A DNA stretch of 64,000 nt. Source: Rugamonas rivuli (lineage in GTDB: Bacteria; Pseudomonadota; Gammaproteobacteria; Burkholderiales; Burkholderiaceae_D). Positions 36,266 to 45,349 of this stretch are shown here, in pieces. The stretch spans positions 744,001 through 808,000 of the forward strand of contig NZ_WHUF01000003.1 of NCBI RefSeq assembly GCF_009380165.1, in the 5' to 3' direction. A program made the position numbers and the translations under genes. How positions within the stretch are numbered: the stretch's first letter is position 1; each line of letters starts with the position of its first letter. The notes under the pieces were generated by a model, which saw only the letters and a program-made list of their open reading frames with translations, made no database searches and was not told the DNA's origin.

Positions 36266-38113
36266 ATGACGATCAACACCCAGCGCCGCAGCCTGATGAA
36301 AGCACTGCCCGCAGCAGCAGGCCTCACGCTTGGCGTCCAGGCCCGCGCCGCCACCGCGCCCGATCCGTGGCTGCAGGCGCAGGCCATCATCGACCGCGTC
36401 TCCAAGCCGCTCAAGTTCCGCAAGCAGAATTTCATCGTCACCGCCTACGGCGCGCAGATCTGCACCATGGCCAAGGTGAAGGCCTGGATCTCGTTCGAAG
36501 AACAGGACGTGGTCGACACGCCAGCCGCTGGTTCGCCCGACTGCTACGCCGCCATCAAGGCCGCCATCGCCGCCTGCCACGAAGCGGGCGGCGGCCGCGT
36601 GCTGGTCCCCGCCGGGAACTGGTACTGCGCCGGCCCCATCGTGCTGCTGTCTAACGTGAACCTGCACCTGAGCGCGGGCGCGCAAATCTACTTCAGCAAC
36701 AACCCGGCCGACTACGCCAAGTACGGCGACATCGACTGCGGCAAGCACGGCAAGCTGTCCATCTCGCGCTGGCAGAGCAACGACTGCCTGAATTTCTCGT
36801 CGATGATCTACGCCTACGGCCAGGACAACATCGCCCTCACCGGCGACGACTGGACCAGCACCCTGAACGGCCAGGGCGGCGTGCCGTTCAACGAACAAGG
36901 TGATTGCTGGTGGACCTGGAAAGGCAAACTCAAAACGCTGAACGCAGTGGCACAAGGCTCGACGCCCAATTTCACCAAGGGGAAGATGTCGGAGAATACC
37001 GAGAACCCGTTGAATGCCGAGTCGCTATCCACCATCGCGCCGCAGCTGGCCGAGGCGGAACGCCTGCTGATACAAGGTGAAGGCGCCCGCTGGCGCGCAG
37101 ACGCCCAGTATCTGCCGGCGCTGTCGGAAGCGGGCGTGCCGCTGTCCAAGCGCGTGTTCGGGATGGGCCACTATCTGCGGCCGCCGATGATACAGCTGAT
37201 CGGCTGCACCAATGTCCTGCTCCAGGGCTATCACGTCACGCATACGCCGTTCTGGCAGCACCACCCTGTCCACTGCCGCAACATCGTCATCCGCAAGGTG
37301 CACTGCGAAAGCCTGGGTCCGAACAGCGACGGCTTCGACCCCGAAGCCTGCGACCATGTGCTGATCGACGGCTGCACCTTCGACACCGGCGACGACTGCA
37401 TCGCCATCAAGGCCGGCAAGGATCTCGATACGCAGTATGGTCCGTCGCAGAACATCGTGATCCAGAACTGCACCATGCAGAGCGGCCATGGCGCCGTCAC
37501 GCTGGGCAGCGAGATGGCGGGTGGCATCCAGAACGTCTACGCGCAGAACCTGGTTTTCCAGAACATCAACTGGGCCACCAATCCGCTCAACACCGCGATC
37601 CGCCTGAAGACCAACCTGAATCGCGGCGGCTACCTGCGCAACTTCTACGTGCGCGATATCTCGATACCCAACGGTGTGCAGACCAGCCCTTCGTTCTATG
37701 CATCGCTGCCCGGGTCGCCGATACAATCGAAGACTGTCGCCACGGCGGCCGGCGCCATCGTCACCTTCGATTGCGACTACACGCCGGTCAGCGACAACGT
37801 CCGTACGCGGCCGCCGGTGGTCAGCAACGTCCACATCTCGAACGTCAAGGTCGGCAACGTGAAGACCAAGGATGGCAAGGTCGTATCGTGCTATCAGGCG
37901 ATTGTGATACTGGGGCCGGTAGCATCGGACTACAACGGCCCGTTGCCGATGCCGCCCGTGGTTCCCGTCACCGACGTCACCATCACCGACAGCGACTTCG
38001 GCCTGCCCGCCAACATGGAACAGCCCTGGTTCCTCTACAACGTCAAAGGCCTGACGTTGAAGAATGTAACCATCGGCGGCAAGGTCCACAACACCACCAT
38101 TACAAAATTGTAA
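36266..38113 (+). CDS. Tat-exported GH28 enzyme, copy 2
   Basis: This 615-residue paralogue of the protein encoded at 30920 has a twin-arginine signal (TQRRSLMKAL), NSDGFDP, GDDCIAIKAG, GHGAVTLGS and RLKTN. It shares long identical blocks with copy 1, including the Trp-rich insertion, pointing to a duplication within the locus. It keeps the Lys after GDDCIAI that copy 1 has lost. The ATG at 36266 has AAGGA 7 nt upstream; ATGs at 36230 and 36248 overlap the preceding gene or lack a site. Exo-acting polygalacturonase is the likely role. Confidence 0.88.
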   Translation: MTINTQRRSLMKALPAAAGLTLGVQARAATAPDPWLQAQAIIDRVSKPLKFRKQNFIVTAYGAQICTMAKVKAWISFEEQDVVDTPAAGSPDCYAAIKAAIAACHEAGGGRVLVPAGNWYCAGPIVLLSNVNLHLSAGAQIYFSNNPADYAKYGDIDCGKHGKLSISRWQSNDCLNFSSMIYAYGQDNIALTGDDWTSTLNGQGGVPFNEQGDCWWTWKGKLKTLNAVAQGSTPNFTKGKMSENTENPLNAESLSTIAPQLAEAERLLIQGEGARWRADAQYLPALSEAGVPLSKRVFGMGHYLRPPMIQLIGCTNVLLQGYHVTHTPFWQHHPVHCRNIVIRKVHCESLGPNSDGFDPEACDHVLIDGCTFDTGDDCIAIKAGKDLDTQYGPSQNIVIQNCTMQSGHGAVTLGSEMAGGIQNVYAQNLVFQNINWATNPLNTAIRLKTNLNRGGYLRNFYVRDISIPNGVQTSPSFYASLPGSPIQSKTVATAAGAIVTFDCDYTPVSDNVRTRPPVVSNVHISNVKVGNVKTKDGKVVSCYQAIVILGPVASDYNGPLPMPPVVPVTDVTITDSDFGLPANMEQPWFLYNVKGLTLKNVTIGGKVHNTTITKL

Positions 38114-38189
38114 TGATTTATTGATTGACCACGCATGCGGCGAAAAATAGAATCAGTTCGATGCAATAAAAACATCGTGAAGGTTCGAC

Positions 38190-38693
38190 ATGCCCATGTG
38201 TCCAGTTACTGAGAAGTTGAAACGTGCAGGGCTGGCAGCAAGCCTGCTGCTCGCCTTGTCGTCCACCGGCTACGCCCATGGCGGCACGGCTATCATCCAG
38301 CAACTGCCGCAGGGATGGACGCCGCTGGTCGCCTCCGTCGCTGCGCCTGATGCAAGCCTCACGCTGTCCGGCCAGTTCCAGCATCAGGGCAATGCCGATA
38401 CTGCGGTGCTGGTGCAGAACGGCCAAGGCGGCGCCTACGGCTTGGCCGTGGTACCGGGTGCGCCGGCCGATGGCACGGCCAGCATCGTCAAGACCTTCAA
38501 GGATATCAAGGCCAATCCGCCGCGCCTGTCGCTGGTCCATCCGGGCAGCTACCAGCCGGTATGCCATGGCGGCGAAAGCTGTGCGCCGCTCAGCATCGCC
38601 AACGAGTCGATCGGCTTGTGCTTCGGCGAAGCCAGCTGCGAGATCATTTATTTCGCCGACGGCGCTTATCACGAGATTCACGTAACGGACTGA
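38190..38693 (+). CDS. Exported protein of unknown function
   Basis: This 167-residue protein has a signal peptide (to about residue 29, ending GYAHG). The mature part carries two cysteine pairs (VCHGGESC and LCFGEASC), which suggests two disulphides in the periplasm. I recognise no domain. The ribosome site GAAGG fits the ATG at 38190. It follows the second GH28 gene by 76 bp in the same direction and may belong to the pectin operon. A 12-bp hairpin follows the stop. Confidence 0.7.
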   Translation: MPMCPVTEKLKRAGLAASLLLALSSTGYAHGGTAIIQQLPQGWTPLVASVAAPDASLTLSGQFQHQGNADTAVLVQNGQGGAYGLAVVPGAPADGTASIVKTFKDIKANPPRLSLVHPGSYQPVCHGGESCAPLSIANESIGLCFGEASCEIIYFADGAYHEIHVTD

Positions 38694-38716
38694 GCTCGCC
38701 TTCGGGCTTGAGTGCG

Positions 38717-38750
38717 GCGGCGTTCCGGTTGCCCCCGGCCGGAACGCCGC
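38717..38750 (+). terminator. Strong GC hairpin after exported-protein gene
   Basis: A perfect 12-bp stem (GCGGCGTTCCGG with CCGGAACGCCGC) encloses a 10-nt loop, starting 23 bp after the stop. No T run follows, so termination would need Rho or the hairpin stabilises the 3' end. Confidence 0.55.
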
Positions 38751-38847
38751 AACATGGGGTTCGGCGGACGTGGTATCGGCACAACCGGCCGCCTATCGCT
38801 GCGTGGATTCGCCTATACTGGCCTGACTTCCACGTTCGAGGTCCGCC

Positions 38848-39336
38848 ATGCGTCCACTGCTCATGCTGTTGTTGTCCTCCACTACCATCGCCGCGCAGGC
38901 CGCGCCTGTCGAAGCGCTCAAGCCGATGGCCTTTCTGGCAGGGCATTGCTGGAAGGGTGATTTCCCCGAAGGGAAGCAGAGCGATGAGCATTGCTTCCAG
39001 TGGAAGTACGATGGCAATGTGCTGAGCGATGTCCACACGGTGCGCACGCCGGGCAAGCCGGACTATGTCGGCGAGACGATCTACTACTACGATTCGGCCG
39101 CGAAGCAGGTGGCTTTTCTGTACGTGGAAAACGGCGGCGGCTACAGCCGCGGCACGATGACACCCACCGCCACCGGCCTCGAATTCCCCGCCACGCAATA
39201 CGTCGCCGACGGCCACGCCCTCACCTACCGCGTCCGCTGGACACCATCAGGCGCCGACGCGTATGAAGCCTTCAGCGAAATGAACATCAAGGATAAATGG
39301 GTGACGCAGTTCAAGCTGGTGCTGAAGAAGCAGTGA
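38848..39336 (+). CDS. Exported beta-barrel-like protein of unknown function
   Basis: The 162-residue precursor has a signal peptide (to about residue 18, AAQA). The mature part starts with LKPMAFLAGHCWKGDF and contains repeated beta strands (VAFLYVENGGGYSRGTM, LTYRVRWTP), the texture of small beta-barrel proteins such as the DUF1579 or nitrobindin-like group. The fit is by eye. The two cysteines (GHCWKG, EHCFQW) could pair. The ribosome site is GAGGT. No operon partner is certain. Confidence 0.7.
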   Translation: MRPLLMLLLSSTTIAAQAAPVEALKPMAFLAGHCWKGDFPEGKQSDEHCFQWKYDGNVLSDVHTVRTPGKPDYVGETIYYYDSAAKQVAFLYVENGGGYSRGTMTPTATGLEFPATQYVADGHALTYRVRWTPSGADAYEAFSEMNIKDKWVTQFKLVLKKQ

Positions 39337-39346
39337 CTTGCGACTG

Positions 39347-39619
39347 TCATTTCTTGGAGCCGTTAGGAAAATAAAACGAGATCACCAGCGTGACGATAGG
39401 CAGAGCACCGATCTTCACCAACTCGGATAGCTGTGCCAACGCACTGTTAGCCGGGTAGCAGGCATATCCGGCAATGATGCCCGAGGAGATAATCGCGAGC
39501 CCCAGCAATATCTGCTTGGCGAATTTCAATCGATCGCTGGCGGAAACTTCGACGCTGGGATGATCGCGAAACACACTTCCGGGGATGTCAATGTCGTGTT
39601 GTTCAGGCGAGGACATCAT
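39347..39619 (-). CDS. Small two-helix membrane protein paired with an RHH-type protein
   Basis: This 90-residue protein has a polar N-terminus of about 30 residues and two transmembrane helices (about 37-54, LLGLAIISSGIIAGYA, and 70-86, IGALPIVTLVISFYF) with a short KK tail. Its start overlaps the stop of the upstream gene at 39616-39837 by 4 bp, so they form a coupled pair. I know of no assigned function. A toxin-like role is possible from its size and partner, but nothing in the sequence shows it. Confidence 0.65.
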   Translation of the reverse strand: MMSSPEQHDIDIPGSVFRDHPSVEVSASDRLKFAKQILLGLAIISSGIIAGYACYPANSALAQLSELVKIGALPIVTLVISFYFPNGSKK

Positions 39620-39837
39620 ATCCCCGTCACAATACCTACAGCTTGCAGCGTGTTGTCCGGCAAACGGCGAACCAGACCAAGCGAGGAACCATCGCCCTTC
39701 TGCTTCTCGTCATAAGCCACCTTCAGCAAAGCAAAAGCGCGCAGCATTGCTTCTCCCTTGCTGATTCCTCTAGCGCACGCAATCATATTGAGCGCATCAT
39801 CGACTTCTGGGGACATTTCCACAGTCATACTTCTCAT
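39616..39837 (-). CDS. Ribbon-helix-helix-like small protein
   Basis: The 73-residue protein starts MRSMTVEMSPEVDDALNMIA, a short beta strand followed by two helices (SKGEAMLRAFALLKVAYDEK), the arrangement of ribbon-helix-helix antitoxins and regulators. The C-terminal tail (LGLVRRLPDNTLQAVGIVTGI) looks like a beta hairpin. A strong ribosome site (GGAGGT) 6 nt before the ATG at 39837 fixes the start. It precedes and overlaps the two-helix membrane gene. The base composition around 39850-39950 is more AT-rich than its neighbours. Confidence 0.7.
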   Translation of the reverse strand: MRSMTVEMSPEVDDALNMIACARGISKGEAMLRAFALLKVAYDEKQKGDGSSLGLVRRLPDNTLQAVGIVTGI

Positions 39838-39985
39838 GACACACCTCCATCGCAGCACATGTGATAAAAAATTATACTGCGCTTTTTTCTGTCGGTTTGT
39901 TTGAGAAAAGCCAAACGGACTGACGAGGATGTGAGGTGGAAATAATCAAAAAAGGGCAGACGCCTGTTCAGCATCTGCCCCGTCA

Positions 39986-40864
39986 TTACAGGCCTAACGG
40001 CGTTTCGGCCACGCCTTTGACGCCAGGCCGCAGCAGCACTACCGCTCCGCCCCACTCCGCGTCCTCCGGCTTGCCGGAGACGATGGACGTCACCAGCAGC
40101 GTGTCGAGATCCTTGCCGCCGAAGGCACACATGGCAGGCTTCAGCATCGGCACGTCGATGCGGCGATCCAGCTTGCCGTCCGGCGTGAAGCGCAGCACGC
40201 AGCCGCCGTCGTTACCGCAGATCCAGTAGCAACCGTCGCTGTCGATGGCCGCACCGTCGGGACGGCCCGCATACGCCGACATGTCCGCGAACACGCGGCG
40301 GCCGGATGGCACGCCATCATCAATGTCGTAATCGAACGCCCACACCATGCGTCGCGCCGGATGCGAATCCGACAGGTACATGGTGCGGCCGTCCGGCGAA
40401 AACGCCAGGCCGTTCTGCGTGATCAGCTCCGACACCACCGGCGCCGAAATGCCACGCGCCACGTCGTAGCGATACAGCTCACCGATAGCGCGCGCGGCCG
40501 ACATGTCCATGAACATGGTGCCGCTCCAGAAACGCCCCTGACGGTCGCAACGGCCGTCGTTGAAACGCATGCCCGCACCCAGGCCGGCGGCGGGCGCCGC
40601 CAGCTTGATCTGCGCTGCGGCTTCCGCCTCGCCCAGCTCAAGACTGAAGATGCCTGTCTCCATGCCCGCGATCAGCCCACCGCCCGCCTTGGCCGCGACA
40701 CACGCGACCATTTCGGTAGTGGTCCAATAGCGCGACGCACCGGTGACGCCATCCAGCCGCCACACGCGCTTGGCGGGAATATCGACCCAGTACCAGGCCG
40801 ATTCCGCCGCACTCCACGTTGGGCTTTCGCCCACCGTGCAAGCGATATCGCTTAGCCGTTCCAT
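39986..40864 (-). CDS. SMP-30/gluconolactonase-family lactonase (aldarolactone hydrolase)
   Basis: The 292-residue six-bladed propeller shows the metal-site residues of the SMP-30 family: E13 in CTVGESPTW, the [14 protein letters not shown] segment, [19 protein letters not shown] and [13 protein letters not shown]. In this context it most likely opens the lactone made by uronate dehydrogenase to galactarate or glucarate. It overlaps the 3' end of the dehydrogenase gene at 40852 by 13 bp and is cotranscribed with it and kdgD. The ATG start sits inside the upstream gene. Confidence 0.85.
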   Translation of the reverse strand: MERLSDIACTVGESPTWSAAESAWYWVDIPAKRVWRLDGVTGASRYWTTTEMVACVAAKAGGGLIAGMETGIFSLELGEAEAAAQIKLAAPAAGLGAGMRFNDGRCDRQGRFWSGTMFMDMSAARAIGELYRYDVARGISAPVVSELITQNGLAFSPDGRTMYLSDSHPARRMVWAFDYDIDDGVPSGRRVFADMSAYAGRPDGAAIDSDGCYWICGNDGGCVLRFTPDGKLDRRIDVPMLKPAMCAFGGKDLDTLLVTSIVSGKPEDAEWGGAVVLLRPGVKGVAETPLGL

Positions 40865-42426
40865 GCCAGATCGCCGTTGACGATGCGTGGAAGGTTTTGC
40901 GGGTTGGCGTCAGCCAGCGACTCAGGCAGCAGGTACGAAGGCACGTCCTGATAGCAAACAGGACGCAGGAAGCGGTCGATGGCCGAAGCGCCGACAGAAG
41001 TCGTGCGGCTGTCGGAAGTCGACGGGAACGGACCACCGTGCACCATCGCATGCGACACTTCCACGCCGGTGCCGAAACCGTTGAACAGGATGCGGCCCAC
41101 TTTGCGTTCCAGCGTAGGCATCAGGCGCGCGGCCAGTTGGCGGTCGTCGGCGGTGGCGTGGACGGCGGCGGTCAGCTGGCCTTCGACGTGTTCGGCCACG
41201 GCCAGCATCTGCGCTTCATCGTCGCAGACAACCAGCAGCGAAGTCGGTCCGAAGATCTCGCCTTCCAGCGCGGTGTTGGTCAGGAAGGACTTCGCATCCA
41301 CCTGATACAGGAAGGCTTGCGCTGCGCATGGCGCATCGGTGCCCTGGCCGGCGGCGACCTGCTGCACGCCGTCGACAGCAGCCAGGCCGCTGACGCCGGT
41401 GACGTAGGCCTTGTGGATGCCAGGGGTCAGCATGGTGGTCGCACCCTTCGCGCCCAGCGTGCCCGCAACGGCAGCGACGAAGGCTTGCAGCTTGTCGCTC
41501 TTCAGGCCGACCAGCAGGCCAGGGTTGGTGCAGAACTGGCCCGAACCCAGGGTCAGCGAATCGGCGAAGGCCTGTGGCAGCTTGGCGTTATCCAGAGCGC
41601 CCGGCAGCAGGAACACCGGATTGATCGAGCTCATTTCAGCATAGACCGGAATCGGTTCCTTGCGCGCGGCGGCGGTACGCATCAGCGCCAGGCCGCCCGA
41701 ACGCGAACCGGTGAAGCCCACGGCCTTGATGGCCGGATGGCTGACCAGGTTCTGGCCGATAGTCTGGCCGGAGCCGATCAGCATCGAGAACACGCCTTCC
41801 GGCATGCCGCATTCTTCAGCGGCCTTGGCGACAGCCTTGCCGACCAGTTCCGAAGTACCCAGGTGGGCCGAGTGGGCCTTGACCACGACCGGGCAGCCTG
41901 CGGCCAGCGCCGACGCGGTATCGCCACCAGCCACCGAGAACGCCAGCGGGAAGTTGGATGCGCCGAACACGGCGACCGGGCCCAGGCCGATTTTACGCAG
42001 ACGCAGATCGCTGCGCGGCGGCGTGCGTTCCGGCAGCGCGCTGTCCAGCGTGGCGGATTGGAAGCGGCCGTCGCGCACGACTTTCGCGAACAGGCGCAGT
42101 TGATTGCAGGTGCGGCCGCGCTCACCTTCCAGGCGGGCTTGCGGCAAACCGCTTTCCTGCATCGCGCGCTCGATCAGCGCAGGGCCGATGTCCATGATGC
42201 GGTCGGCGATGGTTTCCAGGAACTTCGCGCGCGCTTCCAGGCCGGTGGCGCGGTAGATGTCGAAAGCCTGGTCGGCCAGTTCGCAGGCGCGCTGCAAATC
42301 GGCGGCGCCAGCCAGGCCGAAGGCCGGTTCGATTTCCACGTTGCGCGATGGGTCGATCGCCTTCATCGTGCCTTCTTTACCAAGGACCGCGCTGCGGCCG
42401 ATAACCATTTCACCTGCAATCTGCAT
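40852..42426 (-). CDS. 2,5-dioxovalerate (2-oxoglutarate semialdehyde) dehydrogenase
   Basis: This 524-residue aldehyde dehydrogenase has the catalytic cysteine in [10 protein letters not shown], a conserved [14 protein letters not shown] segment where KGSADH enzymes carry the general-base Glu, and the FTGSRSGG nucleotide loop. It oxidises 2-oxoglutarate semialdehyde from KdgD to 2-oxoglutarate, the last step into the TCA cycle. AAGGAG precedes the ATG at 42426. It is the second gene of the kdgD operon, 66 bp after kdgD. Confidence 0.92.
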   Translation of the reverse strand: MQIAGEMVIGRSAVLGKEGTMKAIDPSRNVEIEPAFGLAGAADLQRACELADQAFDIYRATGLEARAKFLETIADRIMDIGPALIERAMQESGLPQARLEGERGRTCNQLRLFAKVVRDGRFQSATLDSALPERTPPRSDLRLRKIGLGPVAVFGASNFPLAFSVAGGDTASALAAGCPVVVKAHSAHLGTSELVGKAVAKAAEECGMPEGVFSMLIGSGQTIGQNLVSHPAIKAVGFTGSRSGGLALMRTAAARKEPIPVYAEMSSINPVFLLPGALDNAKLPQAFADSLTLGSGQFCTNPGLLVGLKSDKLQAFVAAVAGTLGAKGATTMLTPGIHKAYVTGVSGLAAVDGVQQVAAGQGTDAPCAAQAFLYQVDAKSFLTNTALEGEIFGPTSLLVVCDDEAQMLAVAEHVEGQLTAAVHATADDRQLAARLMPTLERKVGRILFNGFGTGVEVSHAMVHGGPFPSTSDSRTTSVGASAIDRFLRPVCYQDVPSYLLPESLADANPQNLPRIVNGDLAWNG

Positions 42427-42492
42427 ATTGACTCCTTATGTATGAAAAGCGCGGACCAGCCGCGCTTGTTTTATATTTTTGTGCCGCAGGAC

Positions 42493-43404
42493 TTATTGTG
42501 CGCCCTGCTTGCGGATCAGCTTATCGAGCATGTCGCATTCTTCCGGTGTCAGATCGGTCAGCGGTGCGCGCACCGGACCTGCATCGTGCCCCACCAGACG
42601 TGCGCCTGCTTTAACGATACTCACTGCGTAGCCGGCCTTGCGATTGCGAATCTCAAGGTAAGGCAGGAAGAACTCGTCCAGCATGCGGTTTTGTTCGGCG
42701 TGGTTATCCGACGCGACCGCATGGTAAAAGTCCATCGCCAGTTTCGGCATGAAGTTGAATACCGCCGACGAGTATACCGGGGTACCGAGCGCTTTGTACG
42801 CGGCCGCGTAAACTTCTGCGGTCGGCAGGCCGCCCAGGTAGCTGAAACGGTCGCCCATCTTGCGCCAGATCGAGACCATCAGCTCGATGTCGCCGACGCC
42901 GTCCTTGAAGCCGATCAGGTTCGGGCAGCGGTCGGCCAGCTTGGCCAGCGAGTCCGGCGTCAGGCGGCAGTTGGCGCGGTTGTAGACCACCACGCCCAGG
43001 TTGGTGGCCTTGCAGACTTCGGCCACGTGTTCGATCAAGCCGTCCTGGCTTGCTTCGGTCAGGTAGTGCGGCAGCAGCAGCAGGCCTTGTGCGCCAACGC
43101 GCTCGGCTTCCTTGGCGTAGGCTGCGGCCACGCGGGTCGGGCCGCCGACGCCGGCCAGGATAGGCACCTGGCCGGCGCAGGTGTCGACGGCGGTCTTGAT
43201 GATGTCGGTGTATTCGTTGGCCGTCAGCGAGAAGAACTCGCCGGTGCCGCCGGCGGCGAACAGCGCACTCGCGCCGTAGGGAGCCAGCCATTCCAGGCGC
43301 TCGATATAGGTCGACTTGCGGAAGTTGCCTTCGGCATCGAAGTCAGTCACCGGGAACGACAGCAGGCCGGAGGAAAGAATTTTTTTAAGGTCATTCGGTT
43401 GCAT
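42493..43404 (-). CDS. kdgD: 5-dehydro-4-deoxyglucarate dehydratase
   Basis: The 303-residue TIM-barrel of the DapA/NAL superfamily has GGTGEF (52-57), Y141 in VVVYNRANC and the Schiff-base lysine K167 in [10 protein letters not shown]. It dehydrates and decarboxylates 5-dehydro-4-deoxyglucarate, the product of garD, to 2-oxoglutarate semialdehyde. The ATG at 43404 ([10 protein letters not shown]) is chosen with a GGAG ribosome site; the frame could extend upstream to 43584 but would cover the promoter palindrome. First gene of a three-gene operon. Confidence 0.93.
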   Translation of the reverse strand: MQPNDLKKILSSGLLSFPVTDFDAEGNFRKSTYIERLEWLAPYGASALFAAGGTGEFFSLTANEYTDIIKTAVDTCAGQVPILAGVGGPTRVAAAYAKEAERVGAQGLLLLPHYLTEASQDGLIEHVAEVCKATNLGVVVYNRANCRLTPDSLAKLADRCPNLIGFKDGVGDIELMVSIWRKMGDRFSYLGGLPTAEVYAAAYKALGTPVYSSAVFNFMPKLAMDFYHAVASDNHAEQNRMLDEFFLPYLEIRNRKAGYAVSIVKAGARLVGHDAGPVRAPLTDLTPEECDMLDKLIRKQGAQ

Positions 43405-43464
43405 AAGGTCTCCAATAATCGACGGGCGCATCTCAGGAAGGAAAGTGACAGCTCTTCGCCATCT

Positions 43465-43484
43465 GTTGTATGACATCGTACAAC
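43465..43484. promoter_or_regulatory. Operator palindrome upstream of kdgD
   Basis: GTTGTA at 43465-43470 and TACAAC at 43479-43484 are exact inverted copies around an 8-bp spacer. The 12-base string CTGTTGTATGAC recurs at 44325-44336 ahead of the FadR-type gene. It is a likely binding site of that regulator, which would control both its own gene and the kdgD operon. Confidence 0.65.
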
Positions 43485-43546
43485 TATATGCGTTAGTGAG
43501 CAAGCGATTTAGCAAAATCTGCCGGATCGCCCTGCTCTCGTGGCTT

Positions 43547-44314
43547 TTATGCGGTCTGGCCGGCGGCGATGCCTTCTTGCGCACGGCGCAGGCGCTCGCG
43601 GCTGTTGCTCAGGTGGGTGCGCATGGCGGCGCGGGCCGCCTCGGCATCCTTGCGCAGGATGGCGTTGTAGATGTCGTCGTGCTCGCGGTTGAGGCGCTCC
43701 AGGTACACGGCCGGATCGTCATGCGCCAGCTGTGCCGAATTGACGCGTGCACGCGGGATGATGGTGTTGCCCAGGTCGCTCAGGATGTCGACGAAATAGC
43801 GGTTGCCGGTGGCTTGCGCGATCAGCAGGTGGAAGGCCACGTCCGACTCGACCGAGCCGGGACGGCCCTGCGAATGCTGGATGCGCTTAAGCACCGCGCC
43901 CATCTCCTGCACCTGCTCTTCCGTGCGGCGGGTGGCCGCCAGCCAGGCCGCTTCGGTCTCCAGGCTGATGCGCAGCTCCAGGATGGCCAGCACGTCGCCG
44001 ATGGTGCGGATGGTGTCGGCCGAAATGCGCAGGTTGGCCGGCTGCGGCTCCAGCACGAAGGTGCCGATGCCGTGGCGGGTCTGCACCAGCCCGGCCGCCT
44101 GCAGGTGCGAGATCGCCTCGCGCACCACGGTGCGGCTGACACCGTGCATTTCCATGATGACCGACTCGGTCGGCAGCTTTTCGCCCGGCTTCAGCGTGCC
44201 GGCCTGGATGCTGCCGGTGAAGGCCTCAACCACGCCCTGGGCGAGGTTGCGGTGCTTCTTTTTCGGCGCGAGGACGGAAGGAGCGGGCATGGGTGCGGCG
44301 GCGGTCTGGTTCAT
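43547..44314 (-). CDS. FadR-family (GntR) transcriptional regulator of the kdgD operon
   Basis: The 255-residue protein has a winged helix (about residues 24-92; [27 protein letters not shown] split by the recognition helix) and an FCD domain (about 105-235) with metal-site residues D, H ([24 protein letters not shown]). It is about 140 bp upstream of kdgD in the same direction and resembles the uronate-pathway regulators described in Burkholderiales. It probably senses an aldarate or its lactone. A shared palindrome half-site lies ahead of both genes. Confidence 0.88.
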   Translation of the reverse strand: MNQTAAAPMPAPSVLAPKKKHRNLAQGVVEAFTGSIQAGTLKPGEKLPTESVIMEMHGVSRTVVREAISHLQAAGLVQTRHGIGTFVLEPQPANLRISADTIRTIGDVLAILELRISLETEAAWLAATRRTEEQVQEMGAVLKRIQHSQGRPGSVESDVAFHLLIAQATGNRYFVDILSDLGNTIIPRARVNSAQLAHDDPAVYLERLNREHDDIYNAILRKDAEAARAAMRTHLSNSRERLRRAQEGIAAGQTA

Positions 44315-44324
44315 GTTATTTTAA

Positions 44325-44336
44325 CTGTTGTATGAC
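44325..44336. promoter_or_regulatory. Second copy of the CTGTTGTATGAC operator string
   Basis: This 12-base string is identical to the one in the kdgD upstream palindrome (43463-43474) and lies 11 bp before the ATG of the FadR-type gene. The matching other half is poor here (GACTGT). It suggests negative autoregulation. Confidence 0.55.
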
Positions 44337-44474
44337 GACTGTTAGCATACACGCTTCTGGCGTGTCGCACGAACCGCAGTTTGCCAGACTTTTGACAACA
44401 ATTGTGCCTTAGACACTATTTTTGTCACAATTAGTGCATGAAGACTAGTTCAGAAGTAACACTCTAGCCACAGG

Positions 44475-45293
44475 TCAGGCCAGCAGCGCGGCGCTCATGG
44501 AGGCGGCTTCGTCGGCCGATTCGAACAGGATCTGCTCCAGTGCGGCATTGTCGTCGAAGAAACCGGACAGGCTGGCGTGCTCGCGCTCCGGCGACAGCGG
44601 CGAGCGTATCGGGGCCAGATGCTTGGCGATCAGCAGCGTATCGCGCAGGCCCAGCGGTGGCGGCGTCAGCGTGGCGCCGCGCAGCGAGACGATGGCCTGG
44701 CTGACCGGTTCCGGTATCGCCATCTTCTTCATGATTTCACGGGTGATGATTTCCTGCGCCGCGCCCATCCACTCTTCCGGGTCGTCGAGCAGGCCGGGAA
44801 TGTCGTCAGCGCGCGACAACAGGTAGAAGCCGCCCGCCTCATGGACGATGCCGGCGAACAGCGCGGTATCGGCGTCGGTGCGGGTCAGCTTGCGGGCGAT
44901 CACATGGGCCAGCGCGGCCACGTGGGCGGAATGGCGCCACAGCTGTTCGGCCTGGGCGCGCAAGGCGGCGTCGCGAATGCGGCTGCCGAACTGGCGCACC
45001 ACCATCGCGGCGGCCATCGTGTACAGATTGCGGAAACCGACCCGCTGCACCGCCGAGCGCACGCTGGTGACGGGAGCGCCGCCGCGGTTGAACACCGCCG
45101 CATTGGCCAGCGCCACGGTGCGCGCGGCCAGCAGCGGCTCGCCCAGCACCTTGCGGATCACGTCTTCCATGTCGCAGTCGGGATCGGCCAGCGCCAGTTG
45201 CAGCCGCAGGGCGGCATTGACGCTGGTCGGAAAAACCAATTCCCCTTTCGAGGCCTGGGCAACAATCTCGGCGTAGTCTTTTAGTTTTTCCAT
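44475..45293 (-). CDS. HDOD-domain protein
   Basis: A 272-residue cytoplasmic protein dominated by an HDOD domain (about residues 20-215): PTSVNAALRLQLALADPD, EPLLAARTVALANAA, SVRSAVQRVGFRNLYTMA, LWRHSAHVAALAHVIAR and AGIVHEAGGFYLL. HDOD proteins are HD-like folds lacking part of the metal site and act in signalling and stress responses. It stands alone, upstream of a control region with no obvious operator. The start at 45293 lies close to the convergent-strand neighbour on the same strand (TerD-type, ends 45350). Confidence 0.85.
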   Translation of the reverse strand: MEKLKDYAEIVAQASKGELVFPTSVNAALRLQLALADPDCDMEDVIRKVLGEPLLAARTVALANAAVFNRGGAPVTSVRSAVQRVGFRNLYTMAAAMVVRQFGSRIRDAALRAQAEQLWRHSAHVAALAHVIARKLTRTDADTALFAGIVHEAGGFYLLSRADDIPGLLDDPEEWMGAAQEIITREIMKKMAIPEPVSQAIVSLRGATLTPPPLGLRDTLLIAKHLAPIRSPLSPEREHASLSGFFDDNAALEQILFESADEAASMSAALLA

Positions 45294-45349
45294 GGAAACA
45301 TTATAGCGCTAACGCCGTCTCCATGGCTCCCAAAAAACACCGAAATGGA

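Noticed and set aside
34336..36441. A 701-codon antisense frame across the GH28-CE8 gene
   Set aside because: No recognisable protein features, and it spans the boundary of two real plus-strand genes.
1505..38785. A shared short string GGACGTGG-ATCGGCACA at about 1505 and 38763
   Set aside because: Only about 17 bases match and no symmetry or gene context is shared. Two occurrences can arise by chance in GC-rich DNA.
40819..43473. An 884-codon plus-strand open frame opposite the dehydrogenase and kdgD genes
   Set aside because: It is antisense to two clearly functional genes with catalytic motifs. The composition is a shadow pattern (Gln/Ala/Arg).
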